Origin: Streptomyces spectabilis
GTDB taxonomy: Bacteria > Actinomycetota > Actinomycetes > Streptomycetales > Streptomycetaceae
Assembly: GCF_008704795.1 (NCBI RefSeq)
Contig: NZ_CP023690.1
Span: forward strand, 7,698,501-7,762,500
DNA length: 64,000 nt
Reading direction: 5' to 3'
Shown in pieces: positions 8,415-16,292 of the stretch. A model generated the notes under the pieces. That model was not told the DNA's origin. It was given only the letters and a program-made list of their open reading frames with translations, and searched no databases. A program made the position numbers and the translations under genes. The stretch's first letter is position 1, and each line of letters starts with the position of its first letter.

Positions 8415-9749
8415 TCAGCCGATCCCCTGGCGGTCCGGCAGCAGGGCGAACTCGCGGTCCGCGGTCTCCGGCACCACCCGCTCCACCGCCTGCTCAAGGA
8501 GGGCCCGGTGCCGCAGGAGCGGTGTTCTGCGCTCCTCGGGGGCGAGCAGCAGGAGGTCGTCGATGCCGGCCAGCATGCGCCGGGTGACCTGTGGGTTGCC
8601 GGGAGCGCAGCCGCGGATCTCGGTCAGGCCGAGGTCCACCAGGTCCGTCCAGTCGGGCACGGGCTGGATGAGCCGCACCTCGCCGCGCCGGTCGCGGTGG
8701 CGCAGAGCGCCGAGCGGGTACGGGGCGAGCACCGCGAGGAACTGCACGATGCGGTCCAGGGCCTGCACGGCGGTCGTCGGGTCGTTCACGGCCGGGGACA
8801 GGGCGCGCAGCGCGATGTCGGACAGCTGTCGCAGGCCGAAGCCCAGGTCCTGGTGGAAGGTGCGCTCCACCCCCACGTACACGGTGTAGCGCAGGGCGCG
8901 GAGCCCCGGCGGCGGACCGCCGTGCACCGTGAACACGGGCGTGCCCGGCACCACGAAGTCCCCGGTGCGCGGCAGCAGCCGCAGCACGACGCCCTGACGG
9001 CGCGCGGCCCGCACCGCCCGCGCGATGTGCACGTCCCGCAGCACCCCGGCCTGGCCCTCGTGGACGATCCGCGCGGTCTGCGGACCGAGCTGCTCGTCGT
9101 CGATGTGCCCCTCCGCCGGATGCTTCGCGGCCACGCGGAAAGCCTCCCGGGCGATGCGGTCGATCACGAACCCGATCCGCATCATCCGCAGGGTGCCGTT
9201 CACATAGGCCACGAAGAGCAGCAGGCTCAGCAGCACCATGAGGAGGGCGAGCAGTCCCTCGACGATCGGCACGTTCGTCACGAGCCGCGGGTCCTGCTCG
9301 CTGTCGAACGACGTCAGCGTCATCAGGGAGAACAGGAACGTCGCGAGGAAGACCGTGAGCGTGGCCTTGGTGATCCGGGAGCGGACGTAGAGCCGCACCA
9401 CCCGCGGGCTGAACTGGCCGCTCGCCATCTGCACGGCGACCAGCGAGATGCTGAAGACCACACCGATGAAGGTCATCATCGCCGAGCCGATGGTGCTGAT
9501 CACCACCTTCGTGTCCTCGGCGAGCTGGTTGAGGTCCTTGATCGCGTCGTACTCCTCGTGCTCCTGGAGGAGCCGCACCCACTCCGCGTCCACCTCGGCG
9601 GCGATCCACCACAGCACCAGGGAGCCCACGAGGCCCGCCGTCGGCGCGAACCACATCGTGTCCCGCAGATGCTCCCGCAACGGGGACAGCAACCGCGGCC
9701 GCCGGACCCGTACGTCACCGAGCGCACCCGTAAGCAAACCGTCACTCAT
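8415..9749 (-). CDS. DUF2254 integral membrane protein
   Basis: This 444-residue membrane protein matches what I know of the DUF2254 family in overall pattern. It has a basic N-terminus, a first helix around TMWFAPTAGLVGSLVLWWIA, then a loop. Paired hydrophobic segments follow (STIGSAMMTFIGVVFSISLVAVQ; LTVFLATFLFSLMTL; LLALLMVLLSLLLFVAYV), and then a long cytosolic C-terminal half. The motif SGQFSPRVVRLY after the second helix is characteristic. No enzymatic motif is visible and the function is unknown. The gene stands alone, divergent from the tRNA-Leu downstream and convergent with sucD. Confidence 0.8.
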   Translation of the reverse strand: MSDGLLTGALGDVRVRRPRLLSPLREHLRDTMWFAPTAGLVGSLVLWWIAAEVDAEWVRLLQEHEEYDAIKDLNQLAEDTKVVISTIGSAMMTFIGVVFSISLVAVQMASGQFSPRVVRLYVRSRITKATLTVFLATFLFSLMTLTSFDSEQDPRLVTNVPIVEGLLALLMVLLSLLLFVAYVNGTLRMMRIGFVIDRIAREAFRVAAKHPAEGHIDDEQLGPQTARIVHEGQAGVLRDVHIARAVRAARRQGVVLRLLPRTGDFVVPGTPVFTVHGGPPPGLRALRYTVYVGVERTFHQDLGFGLRQLSDIALRALSPAVNDPTTAVQALDRIVQFLAVLAPYPLGALRHRDRRGEVRLIQPVPDWTDLVDLGLTEIRGCAPGNPQVTRRMLAGIDDLLLLAPEERRTPLLRHRALLEQAVERVVPETADREFALLPDRQGIG

Positions 9750-9898
9750 GGTGAAACTCTAGGCGCGGGGGCGTGCCCCGGGGCGCGCCGCGCGGCGGCG
9801 CGGCGTACCCGGCGGATACGCAGGTGAAAGGCACTCCGAAACCTTGGTATTGTTGTCCTCGTCGCCGCGGGAAACACCGCAAAGGCGGCAGACACCTA

Positions 9899-9986
9899 GT
9901 CCGGGTGGCGGAATGGCAGACGCGCTAGCTTGAGGTGCTAGTGCCCTTTATCGGGCGTGGGGGTTCAAGTCCCCCCTCGGACACCA
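9899..9986 (+). tRNA. tRNA-Leu (anticodon GAG), CCA encoded
   Basis: The 88-nt sequence folds as a class II tRNA. The acceptor stem GTCCGGG pairs with CTCGGAC with one G-U pair. The anticodon stem CTAGC/GCTAG encloses loop TTGAGGT, giving anticodon GAG. A variable arm GCCCTTTATCGGGC follows, then a T arm with GGTTCAAGTCC. Discriminator A and CCA are encoded at 9983-9986. The long variable arm and the anticodon agree on leucine. Confidence 0.95.
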
Positions 9987-9992
9987 GCTGAG

Positions 9993-10016
9993 ACCCCACT
10001 TCACGTGGGGTTTTCT
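9993..10016 (+). terminator. intrinsic terminator of tRNA-Leu
   Basis: Seven nucleotides after the tRNA, ACCCCAC (9993-9999) pairs with GTGGGGT (10005-10011) across loop TTCAC. A T-rich tail follows. This is a classical rho-independent terminator, unusually clear for this GC-rich sequence. Confidence 0.85.
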
Positions 10017-10064
10017 GCTTTTCTGGGCAGCGGCGTGACCAGCCGCGCGGCCCATGGCCCCGGC

Positions 10065-11648
10065 TCAGCCGGCTGTGATGACCTCGGCTGAGCCGGGGCT
10101 TTCTGCTGTTTCGGGGGAGTGGGCGCGGCCGGTGAGGAGTTCTGCCACGGCGATGCCCGAGACCCGGGTGGCGCCGTGGGTGATCAGGTGGACGGCGCCG
10201 AGGGGGACGCCCGTCGGTACGCCCATCTCGACCACGAGCGCGTCGGGGCGGGTGCGCAGCAGGCGGGCGAGGGCCTCGGTCATCCAGCGGTGGCGGGCCG
10301 CGTCGCGGACGACGACCACGAGGGCGCGGTCGTGCGCGGGGGTGAGCGCAGCCTGGTCCAGGACCTCGTCGAAGCCGTCCAGCTCGGGCTCCGTCAGACG
10401 TACGGACGTCGTGTCGGGCCGCAGGGCGCGCAGCGGATCGGCGACGCCCCAGGGCGTGCCGCCGTCGACGGCCGGGTTCATCACGGGGGACAGCTCCACG
10501 ACGTGCGGAGCGATGGTGAGGGGGAGGAAGGGCCCGGCGGTCGCCGCCTCCGGCCGCCGCGGGCGTACCCGTACCGCCCGTCGCGCCGCGACCAGGCCGA
10601 TGTCGGAGGGCAGGCCGGTGGCCGTGGCGGCGCGGGAGCGGGCTCCCGACCAGGTCGCGAAGGACCGTACGCGGGTGCCGGCCTCGGCCAGGCGGGCCTC
10701 GGGCAGGGTGCCGTCGAGGACCGCCCGTACGAGCGCGGCCGTCAGCAGTTCCACCGTGGACTCCTCGGCGCGCTCGCCGCCGACGCACACCGCGTCGACG
10801 CCGCCGGCGACGGCGCGGACGGTGGCGCCGTCGATGCCGTAGCGGTCGGTGACCGCGCCCATCTCGATGCCGTCGGTGACGACCATGCCGTCGAAGCCGA
10901 GCTCGCCGCGGAGCAGGTCGTTCAGGATGCGCGGGCTGAGCGTGGCGGGCAGCGCGGGATCGTACGCGGGCACGAGCATGTGCGCGGTCATGACGGCCCG
11001 TACGCCCGACTCCATCGCGGCGATGAACGGCGGAAGCGCGGTGCGCGCGATCTCCTCGGCGCCGCCGGTGACGCGGGGCAGGCCGAAGTGCGGATCCACG
11101 GAGGTGTCGCCGTGGCCCGGGAAGTGCTTGGCGCAGGCGGCGACCCCGGCGGACTGGAGTCCCCGGACCCAGGCGGCGGTGTGCCGGGAAACGATGTCAG
11201 TGCGCGGGCCGAAGGAGCGGACGCCGATGACGGGGTTCAGGGGGTTGGAGTTCACGTCGGCGCTCGGCGCGTAGTTCAGGGTGATCCCCGCCGCGTGCAG
11301 TTCGCGCCCGATGTCGTGGGCGACGCGCTCGGTGAGGTCGATGTCGTCGACGGCGCCGAGCGCGAGGTTGCCCGGCCGGGAGGCGCCCGTCCAGGCCTCC
11401 ATGCGCGTCACGTCGCCCGCTTCCTCGTCGATGGCGACGATCAGGTCGGGGTTCTCGGCGCGCAGGGCGGCGGTGAGCCCCGCGACCTGCTCCGGGCCGA
11501 CGATGTTCCGGCCGAAGAGGACCACGCCCCCGAGCCCGGCGGCGATCCTGCGGCGCAGCCAGTCGGGGACCTCGGTGGTGCCGACGAAGCCCGGCTGCAG
11601 CACGGAGTTGGCGAGCTGCTCCAGCCTCGGGGGACTGCTCGAAACCAT
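10065..11648 (-). CDS. glycoside hydrolase family 3 beta-N-acetylhexosaminidase (NagZ-like)
   Basis: This 527-residue GH3 enzyme should release N-acetylglucosamine from muropeptides or chitin-type oligosaccharides. The (beta/alpha)8 domain holds the NagZ loop KHFPGHG (174-180) followed by DTSVDPH, the region that supplies the His/Asp acid-base dyad. The nucleophile is Asp259 in VVTDGIEMG. A C-terminal domain of about 170 residues follows. I see no signal peptide, so action is probably cytosolic, in cell-wall recycling or on imported sugars. The ATG at 11648 has GGAGGT 8 nt upstream. The frame stays open further upstream, but that extension covers the promoter. DasR-like sites upstream fit a GlcNAc-related role. 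Confidence 0.85.
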   Translation of the reverse strand: MVSSSPPRLEQLANSVLQPGFVGTTEVPDWLRRRIAAGLGGVVLFGRNIVGPEQVAGLTAALRAENPDLIVAIDEEAGDVTRMEAWTGASRPGNLALGAVDDIDLTERVAHDIGRELHAAGITLNYAPSADVNSNPLNPVIGVRSFGPRTDIVSRHTAAWVRGLQSAGVAACAKHFPGHGDTSVDPHFGLPRVTGGAEEIARTALPPFIAAMESGVRAVMTAHMLVPAYDPALPATLSPRILNDLLRGELGFDGMVVTDGIEMGAVTDRYGIDGATVRAVAGGVDAVCVGGERAEESTVELLTAALVRAVLDGTLPEARLAEAGTRVRSFATWSGARSRAATATGLPSDIGLVAARRAVRVRPRRPEAATAGPFLPLTIAPHVVELSPVMNPAVDGGTPWGVADPLRALRPDTTSVRLTEPELDGFDEVLDQAALTPAHDRALVVVVRDAARHRWMTEALARLLRTRPDALVVEMGVPTGVPLGAVHLITHGATRVSGIAVAELLTGRAHSPETAESPGSAEVITAG

Positions 11649-12028
11649 GCCGGGACCTCCGGTGAGACAGGGAAGCGGGGGGTGGGAGAGCGGGCCGACA
11701 CCGTGCTGGGCGACTTGGTACAGGCCAATCGGATGTTGGCTCAGGCCATTTGGCACTGTCAAGGCATACGAACCCGCAGGAAACGGAAGGTGAAGCAGCA
11801 GATGGCAGCGGTGGTCCGACCTCAGGTGGCAGCGGCGCCCCGTCCTCGGCCGAGCGGCGCCCCGGCCTCCGCCGACCTCGCCCCGACCTCGCCCCAGCCT
11901 CGCCCGGAGGCCACCTTGTAGGACGCGCGTTCGCGCGATGGAATTCGTGTACGGACCAGGGGCCGATCTCCCGCCGCACCGCGACGGGCCGCCCCGGGCC
12001 CCCACGCGGCCGAGCTGAGGAGGAACCC
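11649..12028. other. 380-bp gap between the NagZ-like gene and the zinc dehydrogenase gene
   Basis: No gene is supported here. The left part holds the ribosome site and promoter of the minus-strand NagZ-like gene, including the two DasR-like repeats. The right part is GC-rich, with the GAGGAGG ribosome site of the plus-strand dehydrogenase at its end. Frames that run through it extend the flanking genes but have no credible start. Confidence 0.6.
11713..11762 (-). promoter_or_regulatory. promoter of the NagZ-like gene with two DasR (dre)-like sites
   Basis: On the minus strand a perfect -35 TTGACA lies at 11762-11757, with a weak -10 (CAACAT) 18 bp downstream. Two copies of TTGG-NN-CAGGCCA (plus-strand positions 11715-11727 and 11736-11748) differ only at the two N positions and start 21 bp apart, which is two helical turns. 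They overlap the -10 and initial transcribed region. The half-sites TGG and CCA resemble the DasR consensus ACTGGTCTAGACCACT, with 10 and 9 matches of 16 by my count. DasR control of a GlcNAc-releasing enzyme is plausible but inferred. Confidence 0.4.
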
Positions 12029-13051
12029 TTGCGGCGGTACGAACTTGTCGGACGGCGTGACATCAGGCTGGTCACCGACGCGCCGGTGCCGGAGCCAGGC
12101 CCCGGCCAGGTGCTCGTCCGCGTCCGCGCGTGCAGCGTCTGCAACCGCAGCGACCTCGCGTACTACCACTACTACGGCCTCAGGGAGCACTGCGCGACCG
12201 GCTGTTACGGCCATGAGATCGCCGGAGTCGTCGAAGCCGTCGGAGCGGGCGTCACCCGGGTCGCGCCGGGGCAGCGGGTCTTCGTGCGGACGCCGTTGAC
12301 GTCGGGCTACGCCGAGTTCGCCCTCGCGCGGGAGATAGCCGTCGGCGCGCTGCCCGACTCCGTGCCCTTCGAGCAGGGCTCGATGCTCCAGCTCCTGCCG
12401 CTCGCCGTGCACGCCACGCGCGGGGTGGCGCTCGGCGACCGGGTCGTCGTCATCGGCCAGGGGCCGGTCGGCCAGATGGCGCTGCGCATGGCGGCGCGGC
12501 GCGGCGCCGCGCACATCACCGCCGTCGACCTCGACGAGTGGCGTCTGGAGCGCTCCACCCGGGCGGGCGCCGACGCGGTGCGCCACGTCGACGGCAGTGC
12601 GGGGCAACTCGCCGCCCTCAAGGAGGAGTTCGCCGCCGAGGGGGAGGAGTACGACGTCGCGATCGACGCCGTCGGCACCCCCACCACCCTCAACGCCTGC
12701 GTGGGCCTGGTGCGGCAGAACGGCCTGGTCGTGATGCTCGGCACCCACCACGTCGACACGCACGTCACCGTCGACCTCGTGACGTGGGAACGCAAGGGCC
12801 TGCGCCTGCACAGCTCCGCCGAGCCCGTGGACACCGCGCGCGCCGAGGCGCTGGCCGTCGCCGAACGCCTCGTCCACCGCGACGCCGACCGCCTTCGCCT
12901 GCCCGACCTGCACACCCACACGTACGCACTCGAAGAACTCCCCAAGGCCATGGAGCAGTTGTCCGCGAGCAGGTCGCTGCACCCCGACGCCGAACGCGCG
13001 CCGTACGACGGGCCGCCGCCCCAGACGCTGAAGGTCGTCATCGTCCCGTGA
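12029..13051 (+). CDS. zinc-binding MDR-family dehydrogenase
   Basis: This 340-residue medium-chain dehydrogenase/reductase probably oxidises a polyol or sugar alcohol with NAD(P). Catalytic zinc ligands are visible in CSVCNRSD and CYGHEIAG. The Rossmann fold is VVVIGQGPVGQMALRMA. The four-cysteine structural-zinc lobe of classical alcohol dehydrogenases is missing, since the sequence passes straight from the catalytic half to VFVRTPLTSGYAEF. The start is TTG with GAGGAGG upstream (12017-12023). The next gene, a Gfo/Idh/MocA oxidoreductase, starts 13 nt after its stop, so the two are probably co-transcribed. Such a pair is common in inositol, aminocyclitol and modified-sugar pathways. The exact substrate cannot be read from the sequence. 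Confidence 0.8.
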   Translation: MRRYELVGRRDIRLVTDAPVPEPGPGQVLVRVRACSVCNRSDLAYYHYYGLREHCATGCYGHEIAGVVEAVGAGVTRVAPGQRVFVRTPLTSGYAEFALAREIAVGALPDSVPFEQGSMLQLLPLAVHATRGVALGDRVVVIGQGPVGQMALRMAARRGAAHITAVDLDEWRLERSTRAGADAVRHVDGSAGQLAALKEEFAAEGEEYDVAIDAVGTPTTLNACVGLVRQNGLVVMLGTHHVDTHVTVDLVTWERKGLRLHSSAEPVDTARAEALAVAERLVHRDADRLRLPDLHTHTYALEELPKAMEQLSASRSLHPDAERAPYDGPPPQTLKVVIVP

Positions 13052-13064
13052 CGGCGGCCGGGCG

Positions 13065-14030
13065 GTGAGGTGGGCGGTCGCCGGATACGGCGACGTCGTG
13101 GAGCGCCGGGTCCTGCCCGCCCTGCGGGCGCTCGGCGAGGAACCCGTGTACCTGTGGGGGCGCGACCCGGACCGGGCGGCGCGCGTCGCCGCCCGGCACG
13201 GCGTACGGGCCTGCGGCAGCGACGAGCGCGCGCTGCTCGGTGACGAGGTCGAGGCGGTGTACGTGGCCACGCCCGTGGTCCGCCATGTTCCGCTGGCACG
13301 CGCGGTGTTGGCGGCCGGGCGCCCGGTGCTCGTGGAGAAGCCGCTGGCCGGGGGCCTGGAGGGCACCGGCGGCCCGGACCGGGGCGCGGACCTCGGCGGC
13401 GGCGAACGGCCGCCCGCCGCCGTCGCGTACTACCGCAGACTCGCCCCCGCCGTCCGGCGCCTGCGCGAGGAGCTGGACGGCTGGACGCCCGCGCGCGTGG
13501 ACGTGCGGTTCCGCTGCGCCTTCGCCCCCGGCCCGGGCCATCCGATGCGCTGGCGCACCGACCCGGCCGTGTCGGGCGGCGGGGTGCTCGCGGACGCGGG
13601 CAGCCACCGGCTCGACCTGCTCGTCATGCTGTTCGGCCGTCCGGACGACGTACGCGGCCGGCTCACGGACCGCTTCCCGCGGGGCGCGGAGCGACGGGCC
13701 GAGGTGGATCTCGCCTGGGCGTCCGGCGTACGGGCGCGCGTGGTCGCGGAGTGGGGAGACGCACCGCCGGTGGACCGGATCGAGGTCGTGGGCGAGGGCC
13801 GGGTCCTGACGCTCGATCCGCTCGACTCGGGGCGCCTGCGCACGCACACCGCGCGGGGAACGAGCGAGGTGACGCTGGCACCCGCGCCCAATCCCCATCA
13901 GCCGCTGATCGCCGACTTCGTGGCCGCGGTCGCGGCCGGACGGCCGCCGGTGTGCCCGGTCTCGGACGCCCGGATCGTGGACGAGATCATCGCCGCGGCG
14001 GGCCGTCCGCACCCCGCCTGGCCCCGCTGA
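13065..14030 (+). CDS. Gfo/Idh/MocA-family oxidoreductase
   Basis: This 321-residue NAD(P)-dependent oxidoreductase acts on a sugar or cyclitol in this family. The N-terminal Rossmann fold WAVAGYGDVVERRVLPAL is followed by VYVATPVVRHVPLARAVLAAGRPVLVEKPLAGG, which carries the EKP lysine motif of the family. The C-terminal half has the substrate-side histidine segment GGGVLADAGSHRLDLL. The start is GTG at 13065. A short segment after EKPLAGG (about residues 102-120, rich in Gly and charged residues) looks looser than in relatives. The gene converges on the PhyH gene, with 40 bp and a possible hairpin between them. I infer that it works with the upstream dehydrogenase. Confidence 0.82.
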   Translation: MRWAVAGYGDVVERRVLPALRALGEEPVYLWGRDPDRAARVAARHGVRACGSDERALLGDEVEAVYVATPVVRHVPLARAVLAAGRPVLVEKPLAGGLEGTGGPDRGADLGGGERPPAAVAYYRRLAPAVRRLREELDGWTPARVDVRFRCAFAPGPGHPMRWRTDPAVSGGGVLADAGSHRLDLLVMLFGRPDDVRGRLTDRFPRGAERRAEVDLAWASGVRARVVAEWGDAPPVDRIEVVGEGRVLTLDPLDSGRLRTHTARGTSEVTLAPAPNPHQPLIADFVAAVAAGRPPVCPVSDARIVDEIIAAAGRPHPAWPR

Positions 14031-14046
14031 GCGGCTGAACGTTCCT

Positions 14047-14070
14047 GCGGGTCCGGCCCGCCCGGACCGC
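14047..14070. terminator. GC-rich hairpin between convergent genes
   Basis: GCGGGTCCGG and CCGGACCGC form an imperfect hairpin in the 40-bp convergent gap after the Gfo/Idh gene and the PhyH gene. There is no T-tract, so termination is inferred from position only. Confidence 0.35.
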
Positions 14071-14928
14071 TCAGGCCCCGTCGTCCGCCGACCAGGGCCG
14101 CAGCCAGCGCGGGTCCGGCGTGTCGCCCGCGCGGACGAAGCGCGTGTCGATGGAGAGCCGCATCGCGTCCGTCGTCGTGTCCAGGGACGCGTGGATGACG
14201 CTCGGCACGTGCACCATCAGGTCCCCGGCGGCGAAGTCCGCGTACAGCCAGCGGCGGTCCAGGGCGCGCGCGGTGAACTCCAGGTCGTGGCAGATCTGCC
14301 GCCGGTCCTCCGGCCGGTCCGTGGTGTCGCGCAGCGGCTCGTACTCCTCGGGGGACAGCGTGTGCGAGCCCTCCAGGTACACCAGCGCGCCCGAGCGCGG
14401 CGGGCAGTCGCCGACCGGGATCCACATCGTGACGACCCGGGGCGAGCCCTCGTCCATGTAGTCGAGGTCGACGTGGGCGCGCGAGGCGCGCCGCGAGCCC
14501 CGGTGGAAGTGGCGCAGGATGCGGCGCGGCAGCATCCGGGCGTCCCCCTCCAGGAGGTCGGCGGCCAGCTTGGCGAGCCGGGGGTCGTCGAGGAAGCGGT
14601 CGAAGGTATCGGAGCGCACGAAGGCGTGCGCCGGATGCCCGGCAACACCGTGCTCGGGCAGCTCCCGCGGCACCCGGCCGGAGAAGACGCCCTGCCGAGG
14701 GGTGGTGCCCGGCAGGAGGTAGCCGCGCGGAAACAGCGAGAAGTACGCGGAGCGCAGCCGGAGCACCTCCTCCGGGTCGAGGAAGCCCGGCAGATACAGA
14801 TAGCCGTCCGCGCGCAGCCGCTCCCGCAGGGCGGCGGGGTCCGGAAGGCGCGCCGTGCCGGTGGCGCGCAGCGGGCCGAAGAGCTCGGACGAGAAGGGTA
14901 TGGGCACGCCGTTCGACGAGAGGTTCAC
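14071..14928 (-). CDS. phytanoyl-CoA dioxygenase (PhyH) family Fe(II)/2-oxoglutarate oxygenase
   Basis: This 285-residue cupin-fold oxygenase would hydroxylate or otherwise oxidise a small molecule. The iron-binding facial triad is visible as His-x-Asp in SRAHVDLDYMD and the distal His in VPSVIHASLD. The 2-oxoglutarate-binding Arg lies downstream in AMRLSIDTRF. The N-terminal DGYLYLPGFLDPEEV matches the family opening. The start is GTG at 14928 with AAGGA about 8 nt upstream. It is the last gene of the minus-strand group running from the radical SAM gene, separated from the ligase gene by 205 bp that contain a repeated ribosome-site segment. The substrate is unknown; a tailoring hydroxylation is the natural inference. 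Confidence 0.8.
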   Translation of the reverse strand: MNLSSNGVPIPFSSELFGPLRATGTARLPDPAALRERLRADGYLYLPGFLDPEEVLRLRSAYFSLFPRGYLLPGTTPRQGVFSGRVPRELPEHGVAGHPAHAFVRSDTFDRFLDDPRLAKLAADLLEGDARMLPRRILRHFHRGSRRASRAHVDLDYMDEGSPRVVTMWIPVGDCPPRSGALVYLEGSHTLSPEEYEPLRDTTDRPEDRRQICHDLEFTARALDRRWLYADFAAGDLMVHVPSVIHASLDTTTDAMRLSIDTRFVRAGDTPDPRWLRPWSADDGA

Positions 14929-14929
14929 G

Positions 14930-14980
14930 AGGGAGTCCTTACGTCAGGGTCGACAGAGGAAGTCCTTACGACAGAGGTCG
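14930..14980 (-). repeat. two imperfect 27-bp direct repeats duplicating a ribosome-binding segment
   Basis: AGTCCTTACG occurs at 14934-14943 and 14961-14970, with similar flanks (GGG or GGA before, CAG...TCG after), giving a 27-bp period. Read on the minus strand each copy contains CGTAAGGACT. The gene-proximal copy is the likely ribosome site of the PhyH gene. The rest of the 205-bp gap shows no gene. Confidence 0.5.
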
Positions 14981-15133
14981 GCAAGAGGGGGGAAGCGGCA
15001 GCGCCGATGCGGAACCCAGGTCCTCAAAGGCGCGCCGCCCACTGCGAGGTGACGAAACGTCAGCTCGGCGAAGCCGGTCGAGGCCGAGCCGGGGCCGGCC
15101 GGGCCGAGGGAGGGAAGGAGAGCCAGGAGCGCG

Positions 15134-16282
15134 TCAGTAGACGCCCTCGACCGCCTCCTCGGTGCCCGCAAGGCCGTCGTGGTGGGGCCGGACCGCGGCC
15201 ACCCCGTCCCAGGGGAACCACGGATGCGGCCCGGTCCTGATCGCGCTGTCCCGTTCGAGGAGGTTGGGCAGGAAGAGGTCTTCGAGGAGCGTGGTGACGC
15301 GCACCCTCCCGCGCTCGCCCTCGGCCACCTCGCGCCACGGATCCTGCGGGTCCACGACCTGGAGCACCGCGAAGGGCGGTGGCAGATGGTACGAGTGGCC
15401 GGTGCCCTCGGGCAGCCCGGGCGCGCCCGGCACCGCGTCGGCCTGGAGCGCGTGACCCGCCAGCGTGTTGCCGTACGTGTCGATCCACTGCACGCCGTCC
15501 AGGTGCTCCTGGCGCAGGAACGCGGCCTCGGCGGCGCTGCACGTGGTGCCGCCGGTGCACACCGCGCGGATGCCGTACGTGTGCAGGGGGCGCGGAAGGC
15601 GCATGGCGAGTTCGAGGAGCAGCCGCGAGGTGGTGAAGAGCAGCGCGGGGCGCTCGGCGGTCAGCAGCGTCAGGGTCTGCTCCACCAGGTGGGAGGTGTA
15701 GGCGTCGGCCTCGCCGCCCGCGCGGAGCGAGGCCTTCACCCAGCGCGGGTCGAAGTCGATGGCGAACACGGCACCGCGCCAGCTGTCCGCGAGCCCCTCC
15801 ACGAAGTGCCCGTACGCGTGCGGGCCGCTCGGCGTCATCGCGAGCACGTCACCGCCCGCGACGCCGCGCGCCTGAAGGACCGTGCGGTAGACCTCGACGT
15901 CGTACGCGAGGCGCGTGACGTTCACGATCCGGCAGGGGGCGCCGGTGGTGCCGCCCGTCTCGAACACCCGGAACGGGCGGTCGTGGTAGCCGCGCGGGCG
16001 CAGGTCGAGGGCGCTCGCGGCGCGCAGCTCGCCCTTGTCGAAGAGGCCGAACAGTTCGAGCGCGGCGAAGCAGTCGACGTCCTTGAGCGGGTCGAAGCCG
16101 AGCCGCGGCAGCCGGGCCACCCAGAACGGCGAGCCCGTCTCCGGTGAGAAGTGCCAGCGCATCATGCGCCGCGTCCACGTATCGAGATCCACGGCGAGCT
16201 CGGGCAGACGCCCACGCAGCGTGTCGTACAGGGTGGCGAAGGTGACCTGCGGGGGGTGCCCGTCGCGGGCCGTGGTCGTCAT
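15134..16282 (-). CDS. LuxE/PaaK-like acyl-adenylating ligase
   Basis: This 382-residue member of the ANL-type phenylacetate-CoA ligase/LuxE acyl-protein synthetase group should activate a carboxylate as its adenylate and pass it to CoA or a protein thiol. The phosphate-binding loop ETGGTTGAPCR is at residues 108-118, followed by a substrate region (AMTPSGPHAYGHF) and a nucleotide-region motif (DTYGNTLAG). A short C-terminal part runs TGPHPWFPWDG. The length is nearer LuxE than full PaaK (about 430). The ATG at 16282 has GGAGGAGG directly upstream. Its stop-to-start neighbour is the LuxC-like reductase, 10 nt away, which reproduces the LuxE/LuxC pairing of fatty-acid reductase systems. The substrate is unknown. 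Confidence 0.75.
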   Translation of the reverse strand: MTTTARDGHPPQVTFATLYDTLRGRLPELAVDLDTWTRRMMRWHFSPETGSPFWVARLPRLGFDPLKDVDCFAALELFGLFDKGELRAASALDLRPRGYHDRPFRVFETGGTTGAPCRIVNVTRLAYDVEVYRTVLQARGVAGGDVLAMTPSGPHAYGHFVEGLADSWRGAVFAIDFDPRWVKASLRAGGEADAYTSHLVEQTLTLLTAERPALLFTTSRLLLELAMRLPRPLHTYGIRAVCTGGTTCSAAEAAFLRQEHLDGVQWIDTYGNTLAGHALQADAVPGAPGLPEGTGHSYHLPPPFAVLQVVDPQDPWREVAEGERGRVRVTTLLEDLFLPNLLERDSAIRTGPHPWFPWDGVAAVRPHHDGLAGTEEAVEGVY

Positions 16283-16292
16283 GGGCCTCCTC

